Below are positions 1 to 7,638 of a stretch of DNA of 64,000 bases, in pieces (within the stretch, counting starts at the first letter, position 1; each line of letters starts with the position of its first letter). The notes under the pieces were generated by a model, which worked only from the letters and a program-made list of their open reading frames with translations, was not told the DNA's origin and searched no databases. The position numbers and the translations under genes are program-made. The stretch is from Hyalangium versicolor. Lineage in GTDB: Bacteria > Myxococcota > Myxococcia > Myxococcales > Myxococcaceae. Location: contig NZ_JAHXBF010000004.1 of assembly GCF_020103695.1 (NCBI RefSeq), forward strand, positions 62,001 to 126,000, read 5' to 3'.

Positions 1-1889
1 ACGATCTGCTGGCAGATGGAGAGCCCCAGGCCGGTACCCTCCTCGAAGGACTTGGTGGTGAAGAAGGGCTCGAAGATGTGCGGGAGCACCTCCGGGTGGA
101 TGCCGCGTCCCGTGTCCCACACCTCGATCTGGGCCCGGCCATCCGGCGCCGTGCAGGTGTGGATGCGCACCATGTGCTCCTCGGGCTCGCCCTCGGGGAT
201 GGCCTGCACCGCGTTCACGAGGAGGTTGAGCAGCACCTGCCCCAGGCGCGCCTCGCTCGCCAGCACCAGGGGAATGGACTCGTAGTCCTCCACCAGGCGC
301 GCCCGGTTGCGCAGCACGTGCCGCACCATCCGGAGCGCAGGCGTGGCCACCTCGCGCAGATCCACGGGCTGGCGGTCCTGCGCGCCCTCGCGGCTGAACA
401 TCCGGAGGTCCTGGACGATGAGCCGGATGCGCTCGGCGCCCTCCTGGGCCTCGCGGAGCTGCGTGAGCGCGTCCGTCACGCTTCCCCTGCCGCGGAGCAG
501 GCTGCGCACCGCGCCGCCCAGATTCAGCTCCAGGTAGGCCAGTGGGTTCTGGATCTCATGGCCCACTCCGGCGGCAAGCGTGCCGACAGCAGCCACCCGC
601 TCGGCGGCCATGAGGCGGGCGCGCAGCTCCTGCGTGGCCGTGACATCCCGATAGGTGAACACCAGGTGCGTCACTCCGCCCTGCGGATCACGCACGGCGG
701 ACAGCTGCATCTCGCTGTGCAACCGCGAGCCATTCCTGTGCCTCAGCGACACCTGGCCCTGGAAGGGCTCCGCGCCGTGCAGGGCCGCGTCCAGCCGCTG
801 GCGCGTCTCCGGATCCATCTCTCCCGCGAGCTCCACGGGAGAGCACCCCATCAGCTCCACGAGCCCGATGCCCACCATCGAGCGGAAGGCCTCGTTGGCG
901 AAGACCACCTTGGGGCCCGAGGGAGACAACGAGCTGATGACCACGCCCTCGCTCACACCCCTCATGGCGGTGGCCAGCAGTTCCACACGCTTCGTGGCGT
1001 CCCGGCGTCCGGCGCTGGCCGCCGCGAGCAGTAAACACGTGGTGGCGCCCACACCGATGAAGAGCTGCCAGAGCAGCAGGGTTTGCGCGATGTACTGCGA
1101 CTCGGACTCGAGCTGCGGGTGCCCCAGCCGAGCCATGGCTCCCCAGAGGGAGAACACGGTGAGGAAGAGGGTGACGAGCGCCACGCCACGAGGCCCGAAG
1201 CGCAGCGCCGCCCACGTGGCCAGGGGGAAGAAGAAGAAAGTGCCGATGTACCAGGAGAACGGCCCCACCAGCGCCGCCGTGAAGAGTCCCAGGCAAACCA
1301 GCAGCGTGCAGCCCGCCAGCGCCAGCGCCTCCACCCGCCGCTCCACGGGCCGCGGCGGCCAGATGAGCAGCAGCACGGGCGTTACCACCACAACGCCCAT
1401 GGCATCCCCGCCCCACCACACCCACACACCCTTCACGAAATCCTTCCAGGGGAGGATTCCCATGGAGGCCAGGCTGGAGCTGCCGATGAGAGCGCTCACC
1501 AGAGAGCACCCTGCAGCCGCCCCGAGGATCAGCGAAACGACGTCCTGGACACGCTCCAGCGTCCTCGAGAAGCCCAGCCGCTTCAGCAGCCACGCCCCGA
1601 GCACCGCCTCCAGGGTGGTGCCCACGCTCACCTCCAGGCTGGCGAGCAGCGGTGCATGCCAGAGCAGGGTTGCCAGGAAGGAGCCCAGGAAGACGCCGGG
1701 CCAGCGCCGCACTCCGAACCAGAGCAGGCCGGCGAGCGCGAGGCCTGAAGCGGGCCACACCGGGCTGACACTCTTGTGAAACAGGGAGAAGGCCAGGCCC
1801 ACCTTCGCCGCCACCATATAAGCGGCAGCGAGCGCGAGCATCGTGAAGATGCCGCGCACGTCGTACGCCCGATCGATGCGTTCACGCAT
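1..1889 (-). CDS. MASE1-PAS sensor histidine kinase (C-terminus cut by window edge)
   Basis: Reading the minus strand from ATG at 1889 gives about 629 residues open to the left edge. The first ~300 residues are strongly hydrophobic with the MASE1 look (for example VSPVWPASGLALAGLLWFG near residue 40), a membrane sensor of unknown ligand. A PAS domain follows (about 310-430), then a HisKA helix with phospho-acceptor in VGHEIQNPLAYLEL, then an HATPase domain with DTGRGI and the [11 protein letters not shown]-lid motif at the very edge. Only the last few dozen residues are missing. A purine-rich GGGGGGAA lies about 10 nt before the ATG. No receiver domain is visible and no response regulator is adjacent, so the partner is unknown. 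Family call is firm; the signal is not known. Confidence 0.9.
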   Translation of the reverse strand, partial: MRERIDRAYDVRGIFTMLALAAAYMVAAKVGLAFSLFHKSVSPVWPASGLALAGLLWFGVRRWPGVFLGSFLATLLWHAPLLASLEVSVGTTLEAVLGAWLLKRLGFSRTLERVQDVVSLILGAAAGCSLVSALIGSSSLASMGILPWKDFVKGVWVWWGGDAMGVVVVTPVLLLIWPPRPVERRVEALALAGCTLLVCLGLFTAALVGPFSWYIGTFFFFPLATWAALRFGPRGVALVTLFLTVFSLWGAMARLGHPQLESESQYIAQTLLLWQLFIGVGATTCLLLAAASAGRRDATKRVELLATAMRGVSEGVVISSLSPSGPKVVFANEAFRSMVGIGLVELMGCSPVELAGEMDPETRQRLDAALHGAEPFQGQVSLRHRNGSRLHSEMQLSAVRDPQGGVTHLVFTYRDVTATQELRARLMAAERVAAVGTLAAGVGHEIQNPLAYLELNLGGAVRSLLRGRGSVTDALTQLREAQEGAERIRLIVQDLRMFSREGAQDRQPVDLREVATPALRMVRHVLRNRARLVEDYESIPLVLASEARLGQVLLNLLVNAVQAIPEGEPEEHMVRIHTCTAPDGRAQIEVWDTGRGIHPEVLPHIFEPFFTTKSFEEGTGLGLSICQQI

Positions 1890-2068
1890 CCAGATGGTGC
1901 TTCCCCCCGAAGCTCCCCCGCACGAGCGGGGCGAGTTGTTGAGGATGCATCGAACCCATGCAGTGGGTCAAGGTAACCCCCTCTCCTTCCTGGCAACCGA
2001 CTCACCCGGCCCGGGGGCAATGGGCGTGCGGCGGCTCCGTAGAGAGAGGCAAGGAGGAAGCGAAGACG

Positions 2069-2290
2069 ATGTCGAGATCCGGTACCGCCGCCTTGTTGTC
2101 GTTCGTCATCCCCGGTGTGGGTCAGATCTACAACGGGGACATCCTGCGCGGGGTCTTCTGGCTGATCATCACGCCGGGCTTCTGGATTGGCACCGGCGGC
2201 CTGCTGGGCTGGGTGTGCCACATCATCGCCGCGGCGACCGCGCACAACCGCGCCGAGGACAAGGAACGGGCTCGCCTGCCTGCCTACTGA
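2069..2290 (+). CDS. small two-helix membrane protein (TM2-like)
   Basis: A 73-residue protein. The ATG at 2069 is chosen because AAGGAGGAAG lies 8-18 nt upstream; longer upstream starts lack a signal. The sequence has SFVIPGVGQIYNGDILRGVFW followed by a second hydrophobic segment, the two-helix hairpin pattern with an internal PGxGQxYNG turn seen in many small bacterial TM2-like proteins. The C-terminal tail is short and charged (AEDKERARLPAY). Such proteins are membrane-embedded and mostly of unknown function. It is divergent from the MASE1 kinase and convergent with the YCII gene, so it is probably a monocistronic unit. Confidence 0.8.
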   Translation: MSRSGTAALLSFVIPGVGQIYNGDILRGVFWLIITPGFWIGTGGLLGWVCHIIAAATAHNRAEDKERARLPAY

Positions 2291-2323
2291 GCAGTTGGCC
2301 TACCCTCTCCGCCTGAGTTTTCA

Positions 2324-2358
2324 CCCGCGCCCGTGAAGGAGGACCCTCCGGGCGCGGG
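2324..2358. terminator. GC-rich hairpin between convergent genes
   Basis: A perfect 10-bp inverted repeat, CCCGCGCCCG at 2324-2333 and CGGGCGCGGG at 2349-2358, with a 15-nt spacer. It sits 33 bp after the small membrane gene and about 107 bp beyond the end of the convergent YCII-like gene. No U-tract follows on either strand, so it may be a factor-assisted or bidirectional terminator. Confidence 0.5.
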
Positions 2359-2465
2359 CAACACCAACCTGTATGCTTGTCGGACAGGTTCGGTCCAACC
2401 CCGCCGACAGTGGGGCACCCTCCGCCAGGCATGGCGCCAGCGCCGCAGTTGTCCGGAATCGCACG

Positions 2466-2819
2466 TCAGGGGCTGCGTGGAGCAGCCGGTGGCGGGGCCG
2501 GTGGGGATGCCCAAGGACGGACCTCGATGCTGGCACCGTAACGGACGCCAGGGTGCACCTGTGCCACTGCCACCGCTTCGTCGAGGTTCCTCGCTGCGAG
2601 GAAGAGGAGCGCGGTGATCACGTCGGTCCTGGAGGCAGGAGACGGTCCGCTCCGATAGCTCTCGGGAGCCAGGATGTGCGGGGCGAGCTTGTGGCCCGCG
2701 GAGTTGTGGACCTGGGCCCAGGCACGCGTCTCCTCGGAGCGGCTCTTGAGCTCGGCTTCGGTGAGTTCCCTGGCACCTTGCCGGAAGATGATCACGAATG
2801 GCTTGAGTGGGTTGTCCAT
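2466..2819 (-). CDS. YCII-related domain protein
   Basis: A 117-residue soluble protein. The start (MDNPLKPFVIIFRQG) and the pattern of a ferredoxin-like alpha/beta domain resemble the YCII/DGPF family, small dimeric proteins often encoded with AraC-type regulators or sigma factors; their chemistry is mostly unknown. The C-terminus carries HPGVRYGASIEVRPW, typical of the last strand of the family, then a Pro/Ala-rich tail. It lies 51 bp downstream of the AraC-family gene on the same strand, so the two are likely one transcript and the AraC protein may control it. The family call rests on pattern recognition, not a search. Confidence 0.7.
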   Translation of the reverse strand: MDNPLKPFVIIFRQGARELTEAELKSRSEETRAWAQVHNSAGHKLAPHILAPESYRSGPSPASRTDVITALLFLAARNLDEAVAVAQVHPGVRYGASIEVRPWASPPAPPPAAPRSP

Positions 2820-2870
2820 GCGCCCACTCTGTTCCTCGGCCAGCTCGGCGACTTGTAATTTCTCGGCGTC

Positions 2871-3656
2871 TCAGCCGGCGATGGAGCCCGCGAAGAACGG
2901 CCCCGGTGCAAGCCCGGCGAAGCGCTTGAAATCCCGGATGAAGTGCGGCTGATCGCAGTATCCCGCCGCGTGCGCGATCGTCGTGAGGTCGGCGCCCGCC
3001 TCGCGGAGCCGGAGCACGTTCTGCAAGCGGACGAGAGAAGCGAACTTCCTCGGTGAGGCCCCCACCTGCCGCCGAAAGCGCCGCTCGAGCGCGCTCTGGC
3101 TCAAGCCGATCCGCCGGACGAGCTCCTCGATGCGCATCATCGCCTGCGTCCGCTCGATCAACTCCACGGCGGAGTCCACGAGCGGATCCGGCTGGGCCCC
3201 GCTCACCTGTGCGAGCAGGAACTCCTCCACGAACCGGATGCGCTGTCCGTGGTTCGCGGCCCCGGCCAGCTCCTCCTGGAGGCGGTCCAGTCCTGCCGAG
3301 CGTCCAAGCACGGCCTCGAGATCCTCGGTGGCGTTGGCGAACTCCTCGAGCGGCGGACGGAGCAGCGCTGCCGCCCCGGTGGGAGTGAACGCGACGATGA
3401 ACACAGCATGGTCCCCACTGTGCTCGTGCGTGCGAAGTGTGTCCCAGAGTCCGGTGATCGCGGCGCGTGGGGCTGGAGCGCTGTCATACAGGCGGCAATC
3501 ACCCCGGAAGCGGAAAGCGGCGACGAGGCCCGGCGCAGGCAGGTGCGCATCGCTGTGCGCGGCCGTGGACTCGACGATGAGGAACCTTTTGACGAAAGGC
3601 CTCAATGCCTCACAAGGCGTCTGGACCAGGACCTGGGTGTCATCGATCACGGACAT
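2871..3656 (-). CDS. AraC-family transcriptional regulator
   Basis: A 261-residue protein. Residues 1-150 form an N-terminal sensor domain with no close family recognised. Residues ~165-255 hold two helix-turn-helix motifs of the AraC class: the first in MRIEELVRRIGLSQSALERR, the second in LTTIAHAAGYCDQPHFIRDF ending with FKRFAGLAPGPFF, the usual signature of the second recognition helix and following loop. It is upstream of and probably co-transcribed with the YCII-like gene. The inducer is not predictable from sequence. The ATG at 3656 gives a compact start (MSVIDDTQVLVQTP) and no other in-frame start looks better. Confidence 0.88.
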   Translation of the reverse strand: MSVIDDTQVLVQTPCEALRPFVKRFLIVESTAAHSDAHLPAPGLVAAFRFRGDCRLYDSAPAPRAAITGLWDTLRTHEHSGDHAVFIVAFTPTGAAALLRPPLEEFANATEDLEAVLGRSAGLDRLQEELAGAANHGQRIRFVEEFLLAQVSGAQPDPLVDSAVELIERTQAMMRIEELVRRIGLSQSALERRFRRQVGASPRKFASLVRLQNVLRLREAGADLTTIAHAAGYCDQPHFIRDFKRFAGLAPGPFFAGSIAG

Positions 3657-3729
3657 GGCGAGCTTCGACCCGAGTCTACCCGGGCTGCCCGGTCGAACCC
3701 ATGCCCATCGCCGAGCGAGAACTCCGCCC

Positions 3730-4392
3730 TCAGGCCACCTGGGCCGAGCGCAGCACCGTGATCAGCTCCTCCGCGGAGGTGGCCAGTGCCCGCGCGCCCG
3801 CGGCTCGCAGCTCCTCGACTCCCCGAAAGCCCCAGGTGACGCCCACACCATACATGCCGGCATTGCGAGAGGTGTTCATGTCCACGGATGTGTCCCCCAC
3901 GAAGGCGCACTCACGAGGTGCCACGCCCAGCTCCGAAGCCAACGCCAGCGCTGCCGTCGGGTCCGGCTTGCGAGGCACGCCCTGCCGCTCTCCATAGATG
4001 GCCGCGAAGGGCACTCCGGGCAGCAGCCCCTCCACGAGCTGCCGGGTGAAGGCATCCGCCTTGTTGCTCAACACCGCCAGCCGCACCTCGTCCGCGGCGA
4101 GCTGGGCGAGCACGCCGGGGATGCCCGGAAACAGCCGGGTCTGATCAAAGAGATGCTCCGCATAGTAAGCGCGGTAGGTCGCCAGGATGGAGGCATGCAG
4201 GTCCTCCCGGTCCGAGGGCGTCGCCTTGCGCACCAGGGTCATCACCCCTTCGCCCACGTAATGGCGGTAGTCGTCCACCGGGTGGGTCGGGAGTCCATGC
4301 TGGACGAGCGAGTGGTTCATCGACGCGGCAATGTCCGCGAGCGAGTCCACCAGCGTCCCGTCGAGATCAAAGATGGCGGCTCGCAGGTGCAT
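3730..4392 (-). CDS. HAD-family phosphatase (phosphoglycolate phosphatase-like)
   Basis: A 220-residue HAD hydrolase. Motif I is FDLDGTLVDS with nucleophile D9 and acid/base D11; motif II is the Ser in VLSNKAD; motif III Lys is in GVPRKPDP; motif IV acidic pair is in FVGDTSVDMNTSRNAGM. The helical cap after motif I is that of the Gph/PGP subclass, so a small phosphorylated metabolite such as 2-phosphoglycolate is the expected substrate, though HAD specificity is hard to call. ATG 4392 is preferred over TTG 4404 because GAGGGGG sits just upstream of the ATG. It lies 78 bp downstream of the aglS-like gene on the same strand, so may share the motor operon transcript. Confidence 0.82.
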   Translation of the reverse strand: MHLRAAIFDLDGTLVDSLADIAASMNHSLVQHGLPTHPVDDYRHYVGEGVMTLVRKATPSDREDLHASILATYRAYYAEHLFDQTRLFPGIPGVLAQLAADEVRLAVLSNKADAFTRQLVEGLLPGVPFAAIYGERQGVPRKPDPTAALALASELGVAPRECAFVGDTSVDMNTSRNAGMYGVGVTWGFRGVEELRAAGARALATSAEELITVLRSAQVA

Positions 4393-4470
4393 ACGCCCCC
4401 TCAAGCACGAACGCCCCGGCCAGACAAGGCCGAGGCGCTCGAACGACTGCGGAAGCTTCGAAAGAGAGGG

Positions 4471-5043
4471 CTACTCGGCCTTGGCGACCGGGTTGTCTCC
4501 GCCCTTGGTGAGCACCGCGAAGTTGATGTTCCCGTAGCCCGCGGTGGCGCAGCTGAACATCACCCGCTTGATGATCCGGAACTCCACCTCCTTGTGGGCC
4601 TGGATGTTCACGTCGCCCTTGAAGGTGTTGCCCTCGCCGCCGCCCGCCATGGCGTGCAGGTCCTCGAACTGCTTCTTCATGTCGCGCAGCTTCTCTTCCA
4701 GCGCGGGGATGTTGAGGTACTCGTCCTTCACGAGATCCTCCACCCGGCCCACGATGGTGCCCGAGATGGACACCTGCTCGTTGGACACCATCACCACCGG
4801 GTTCATCTCCACTTCCTTGACGTTGACGGCGTCGGGCAGCTGGATGTCCTTGGTCATCATCAGCACCTCGCCCGTCGCGGAGAAGTTCGCGATGAGGAAG
4901 AGCACGATGATGACGAACATGTCCACCAGCGGGGTGATGAGCAGGTCCGCGTAGGTGCCCTTCTTGCCGTGGTGGCCGTGCCCGAACACCTTCGAGTGCT
5001 CGAGCCGCTTGCCGTACCGCTTACCGGGAGCCTTGATGGCCAT
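4471..5043 (-). CDS. aglS: AglS-like TolR/ExbD family motor subunit
   Basis: A 190-residue inner-membrane protein: a basic, His/Gly-rich cytoplasmic start, one transmembrane helix (about 34-53, ADLLITPLVDMFVIIVLFLI) and a periplasmic domain. D41 inside the helix is the conserved proton-channel Asp of the TolR/ExbD family. It is the second of two TolR-type genes downstream of one TolQ-type gene, the order and composition of the Myxococcus xanthus gliding motor genes aglR-aglQ-aglS, whose products use the proton gradient to drive A-motility and also spore-coat assembly. The periplasmic part is longer than in the first TolR gene and carries a Gly-rich insert (MAGGGEGN). The Agl assignment is from gene order and family; a generic TolR role is the alternative. 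Confidence 0.75.
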   Translation of the reverse strand: MAIKAPGKRYGKRLEHSKVFGHGHHGKKGTYADLLITPLVDMFVIIVLFLIANFSATGEVLMMTKDIQLPDAVNVKEVEMNPVVMVSNEQVSISGTIVGRVEDLVKDEYLNIPALEEKLRDMKKQFEDLHAMAGGGEGNTFKGDVNIQAHKEVEFRIIKRVMFSCATAGYGNINFAVLTKGGDNPVAKAE

Positions 5044-5080
5044 GACTTGCGTTGACCTCGAATCCTTGCGTGAGCGGCAA

Positions 5081-5563
5081 TCAGCCCGCAGCCATCACCG
5101 ACACTTGCGGCAGCTGGTTGCCCAGGCACTCGTCGATGATGCGAACCAGAACGTCGTAGCGAACCTTGTCATCCGTCTGCAGCGTGATGGCCGACTGGTC
5201 CGGGAACTGCTCTTTGATTTGCTTGAGGCGCTCGGTCAGCTTGGCCAGGTCGAGCTTCCCCTTGTCATTCCGCGACAGGGGGATGGGCTCGAAGGAGCTC
5301 TGATCAGCGGTGAGCACCAGCTGCTCCGGAGTGATGGCCAGCGTGAGCTGCACCGTCTTGGTCTGCTCCGGAGGCGTGTCCTCCGCCGAGGGACCTCCTG
5401 CTTGCGACACCTGGAGACGGCCAATCTGCGTCCACACGGCCGTCATGATCAGGAAGCTGATGGTCACCGCCATCAGGTCGATGAAGGGGACCAGGTTGAT
5501 CGCGGCGTCGAGCGGCTTCTTGCCACCCTTGCCACCTGTCCCCAGGTCCATTCCGCCGGCCAT
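5081..5563 (-). CDS. aglQ: AglQ-like TolR/ExbD family motor subunit
   Basis: A 160-residue TolR/ExbD protein with a Gly/Lys-rich N-terminus, one transmembrane helix (about 22-44) and a periplasmic domain. D29, in LVPFIDLMAV, is the conserved helix Asp; in M. xanthus AglQ the essential Asp is D28, so the position nearly coincides. Ribosome site GGAGG lies 6 nt before the ATG. It is 104 bp after the TolQ-type gene and 37 bp before the second TolR-type gene, so the three form one operon. In the known motor, AglR with AglQ and AglS forms the proton channel that moves the gliding complex along the inner membrane. Confidence 0.78.
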   Translation of the reverse strand: MAGGMDLGTGGKGGKKPLDAAINLVPFIDLMAVTISFLIMTAVWTQIGRLQVSQAGGPSAEDTPPEQTKTVQLTLAITPEQLVLTADQSSFEPIPLSRNDKGKLDLAKLTERLKQIKEQFPDQSAITLQTDDKVRYDVLVRIIDECLGNQLPQVSVMAAG

Positions 5564-5667
5564 GCCAACCTCCGCTCTGCGCTACGACAACGATGAAGAA
5601 AGAAAGACGACGGGCGCGGCCTGCCGTCCAAGATTCCAGACAACGGACCTGCGCCCGGGTTCCCGGA

Positions 5668-6408
5668 CTACTCCTCGCCGTGCCCGGAGGGCGCGGGGAT
5701 GTTCAGGTTCTTGAACTTGTCGCGGTTGGTGACGATGAGGTTGAGCACCGACACGCTCGTCTCGTTGATGTCGTTGATGAGGCCCTGGGTGCGGCCCATC
5801 AGGATGGAGAAGGCGATCAGCGCCGGGATGGCCGTCACCAGACCGAAGGCGGTGCAGTTCATGGCTTCCGAGATACCGTTCGCCAGAATCGTCGCCTTGT
5901 CGGCCGGGTTCACGTTGGCCACTGCTTCGAAGCAGGAGATCAGACCGGACACCGTTCCGAGCAGACCGGCGAGCATCGCCGCGTTGCCGAGCATGGCGAG
6001 GTAACCGGTGCGCGCCTCCATCTTCGGCGTCTCGCGCAGGCTGGCCTCGTCCAGAGCGGCCTGGACCTCGTCCTGGCCCTTGGGGACGTTCATCAGGCCC
6101 GCCTTGATGACGGCGGTCAGCGGGGTGTTCTTCTGGCCGGCCACATAGTTGATGGCCTTGTCCAGATCACCCGCGTAGATGTGCTTCTTCAGGCCGCGCA
6201 GGAAGCCCTCCTTGTTGATGGAGGACTTCACGAACAGGACGATGGTGCGCTCCACGATGATGGCCAGAGCGATGACCGCGCACAGGGCGATGGGGTACAT
6301 ACCCGCCTGGCCTGCTTCCCAGCGGCGAGCGACCTCTTCGAAGAAGCCGCGCTGCGCGCCGCCTTCCGAAGCCAGCACGGACAGACTCGAAACAAACCCC
6401 AGATTCAT
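5668..6408 (-). CDS. aglR: AglR-like MotA/TolQ/ExbB proton channel protein
   Basis: A 246-residue MotA/TolQ/ExbB protein. A short periplasmic N-terminus precedes helix 1 (about 37-60, YPIALCAVIALAIIVERTIV); after a cytoplasmic loop come two helices (about 138-160 and 175-200) with the family signature GLLGTVSGLISCFEAV and NGISEAMNCTAFGLVTAIPA. The Thr in TVSG and the Thr of MNCTAFGL are the polar residues that usually line the channel. A strong GGAGG lies 9 nt before the ATG. It is first gene of the TolQ-TolR-TolR set and divergent from the MshEN gene. Homology to the gliding motor subunit AglR is inferred from the three-gene layout. Confidence 0.78.
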   Translation of the reverse strand: MNLGFVSSLSVLASEGGAQRGFFEEVARRWEAGQAGMYPIALCAVIALAIIVERTIVLFVKSSINKEGFLRGLKKHIYAGDLDKAINYVAGQKNTPLTAVIKAGLMNVPKGQDEVQAALDEASLRETPKMEARTGYLAMLGNAAMLAGLLGTVSGLISCFEAVANVNPADKATILANGISEAMNCTAFGLVTAIPALIAFSILMGRTQGLINDINETSVSVLNLIVTNRDKFKNLNIPAPSGHGEE

Positions 6409-6708
6409 CGCTTGTTGCCTCCGGATAGGCGGCCCTGGTTTTGCGGGCCTTCCGCGTCTGACATCTTCTCTCAGAAGAGGTTCCCCCCGAGGAAGAAATC
6501 AGTCTTGGATGTTGAAAACGTGGGGCCGACTTTAGGAACGGCTCCCCCGGAGTGTCAAGGCAACCACCCGGCGTTAGCTATTGAAATCTCACGGGAAATT
6601 TGCGTGCGGCGGAGGGCTTGACGCTCCGGAGCGGGGGCATGGGAGCACCAGATGTGGTGCCTGGTCGGGTGCTTGGGTCCCCCAAGGGGTCGTGGTAAGC
6701 GCGCCAGC
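6409..6708. other. divergent intergenic region, motor operon / MshEN gene
   Basis: This 300-bp stretch carries the promoters of both divergent units. It has locally lower GC (roughly 6480-6600) and no ORF with a credible start. I could not assign -35/-10 boxes with confidence. Confidence 0.4.
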
Positions 6709-7596
6709 ATGGCGAGGAAGCGGATAGGCGAGATCCTCCTGGAGCGCGGCGCGATCACGACGGCGCAGCTTGAGGCGGGGCTCAAAGCGCAGCGGCAGAC
6801 CCAGCAGCGGTTGGGCACGACTCTGGTAAGCCAGGGTGCGATCACGGAGCCCATGCTGGTGCAGGCGCTGAGCGAAGCGCTGGAGATACCGGTGGTGAAC
6901 CTGTTGACCGCCACCCCGGACTGGGCGGCGGTGCACATGGTGCGGGCCCGCTTCTGCGAGAAGCACGAGATGTTCCCCTATGCGCTGGAGAGCGTGGGCG
7001 GCAAGCGGCAGCTGGTGGTGGCCATGGCGGACCCGCTGAACCAGTCGGCGGTGGAGGAGATCGAGTTCACCACCGGACTGAAGGCGAGCCCTCGGGTGGC
7101 GGCGCTGTCGGCGGTGCGCGCGGCGATCATGCGCTACTACCACAAGGTGACTCCGGGGGCGCCGGCGGGAGCCAGCCGTCCGGCGGCGGCCAGCGCGAGG
7201 CCCGCGACGATCCGAGGCGCCACGCAGCGTCCGGCGGCGCCCGCGTCCACCCCGCCCCGCCCCCCCGAGGACGATGATGACGAGGAGGTCATCGTCGGCG
7301 AGGAGGTGGGGCCTGGAGAGAACACGGCACGCACTTCGCTGGCGGAGCTCATCCGCAAGCGCGAGCAGCAACAGAGGCAGAAACGCGGCAAGGGTGAGGG
7401 CAAGGGCCGTGCCGCGGGCAGCAAGGCGGTGATGGATGATCTGGCGGACCTCTTCGGAGAGCTGCGCGAGGAGCCGGATCGGGTGGAGGAGCTGGAGCGC
7501 AAGTTCTGGGCGCTCATGCGGATCATGGCGCGCAAGGGGCTCCTCTCGAAGGAGGAGTTCACCCGCGAGCTGGACGGCGGAGACGAGAAGGGCTGA
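6709..7596 (+). CDS. MshEN-domain protein (GspE/PilB N-terminal-like, possible c-di-GMP binder)
   Basis: A 295-residue protein without an ATPase domain. The first ~60 residues hold two consecutive 24-residue motifs of the MshEN type, RIGEILLERGAITTAQLEAG and RLGTTLVSQGAITEPMLVQA, the module that binds c-di-GMP in MshE and in PilB-family ATPases. The rest of the GspE N-terminal fold runs to about residue 135. Then come an Ala/Pro-rich linker, an acidic run (EDDDDEEVIVGEE) and a charged helical tail likely to be coiled coil. The ATG at 6709 is chosen because homology begins immediately after it; 19 upstream in-frame codons look non-coding. A c-di-GMP-responsive regulator near the motility motor is plausible but unproven. 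Confidence 0.75.
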   Translation: MARKRIGEILLERGAITTAQLEAGLKAQRQTQQRLGTTLVSQGAITEPMLVQALSEALEIPVVNLLTATPDWAAVHMVRARFCEKHEMFPYALESVGGKRQLVVAMADPLNQSAVEEIEFTTGLKASPRVAALSAVRAAIMRYYHKVTPGAPAGASRPAAASARPATIRGATQRPAAPASTPPRPPEDDDDEEVIVGEEVGPGENTARTSLAELIRKREQQQRQKRGKGEGKGRAAGSKAVMDDLADLFGELREEPDRVEELERKFWALMRIMARKGLLSKEEFTRELDGGDEKG

Positions 7597-7638
7597 GGCG
7601 CGGGCCCCGAGGCAGGGCCCACGGCTCCGCGTTCCTCC

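Noticed and set aside
2983..5055. 690-residue open frame on the plus strand
   Set aside because: Covers the antisense of the AraC, HAD and aglS-like genes, which have clear motifs and ribosome sites.
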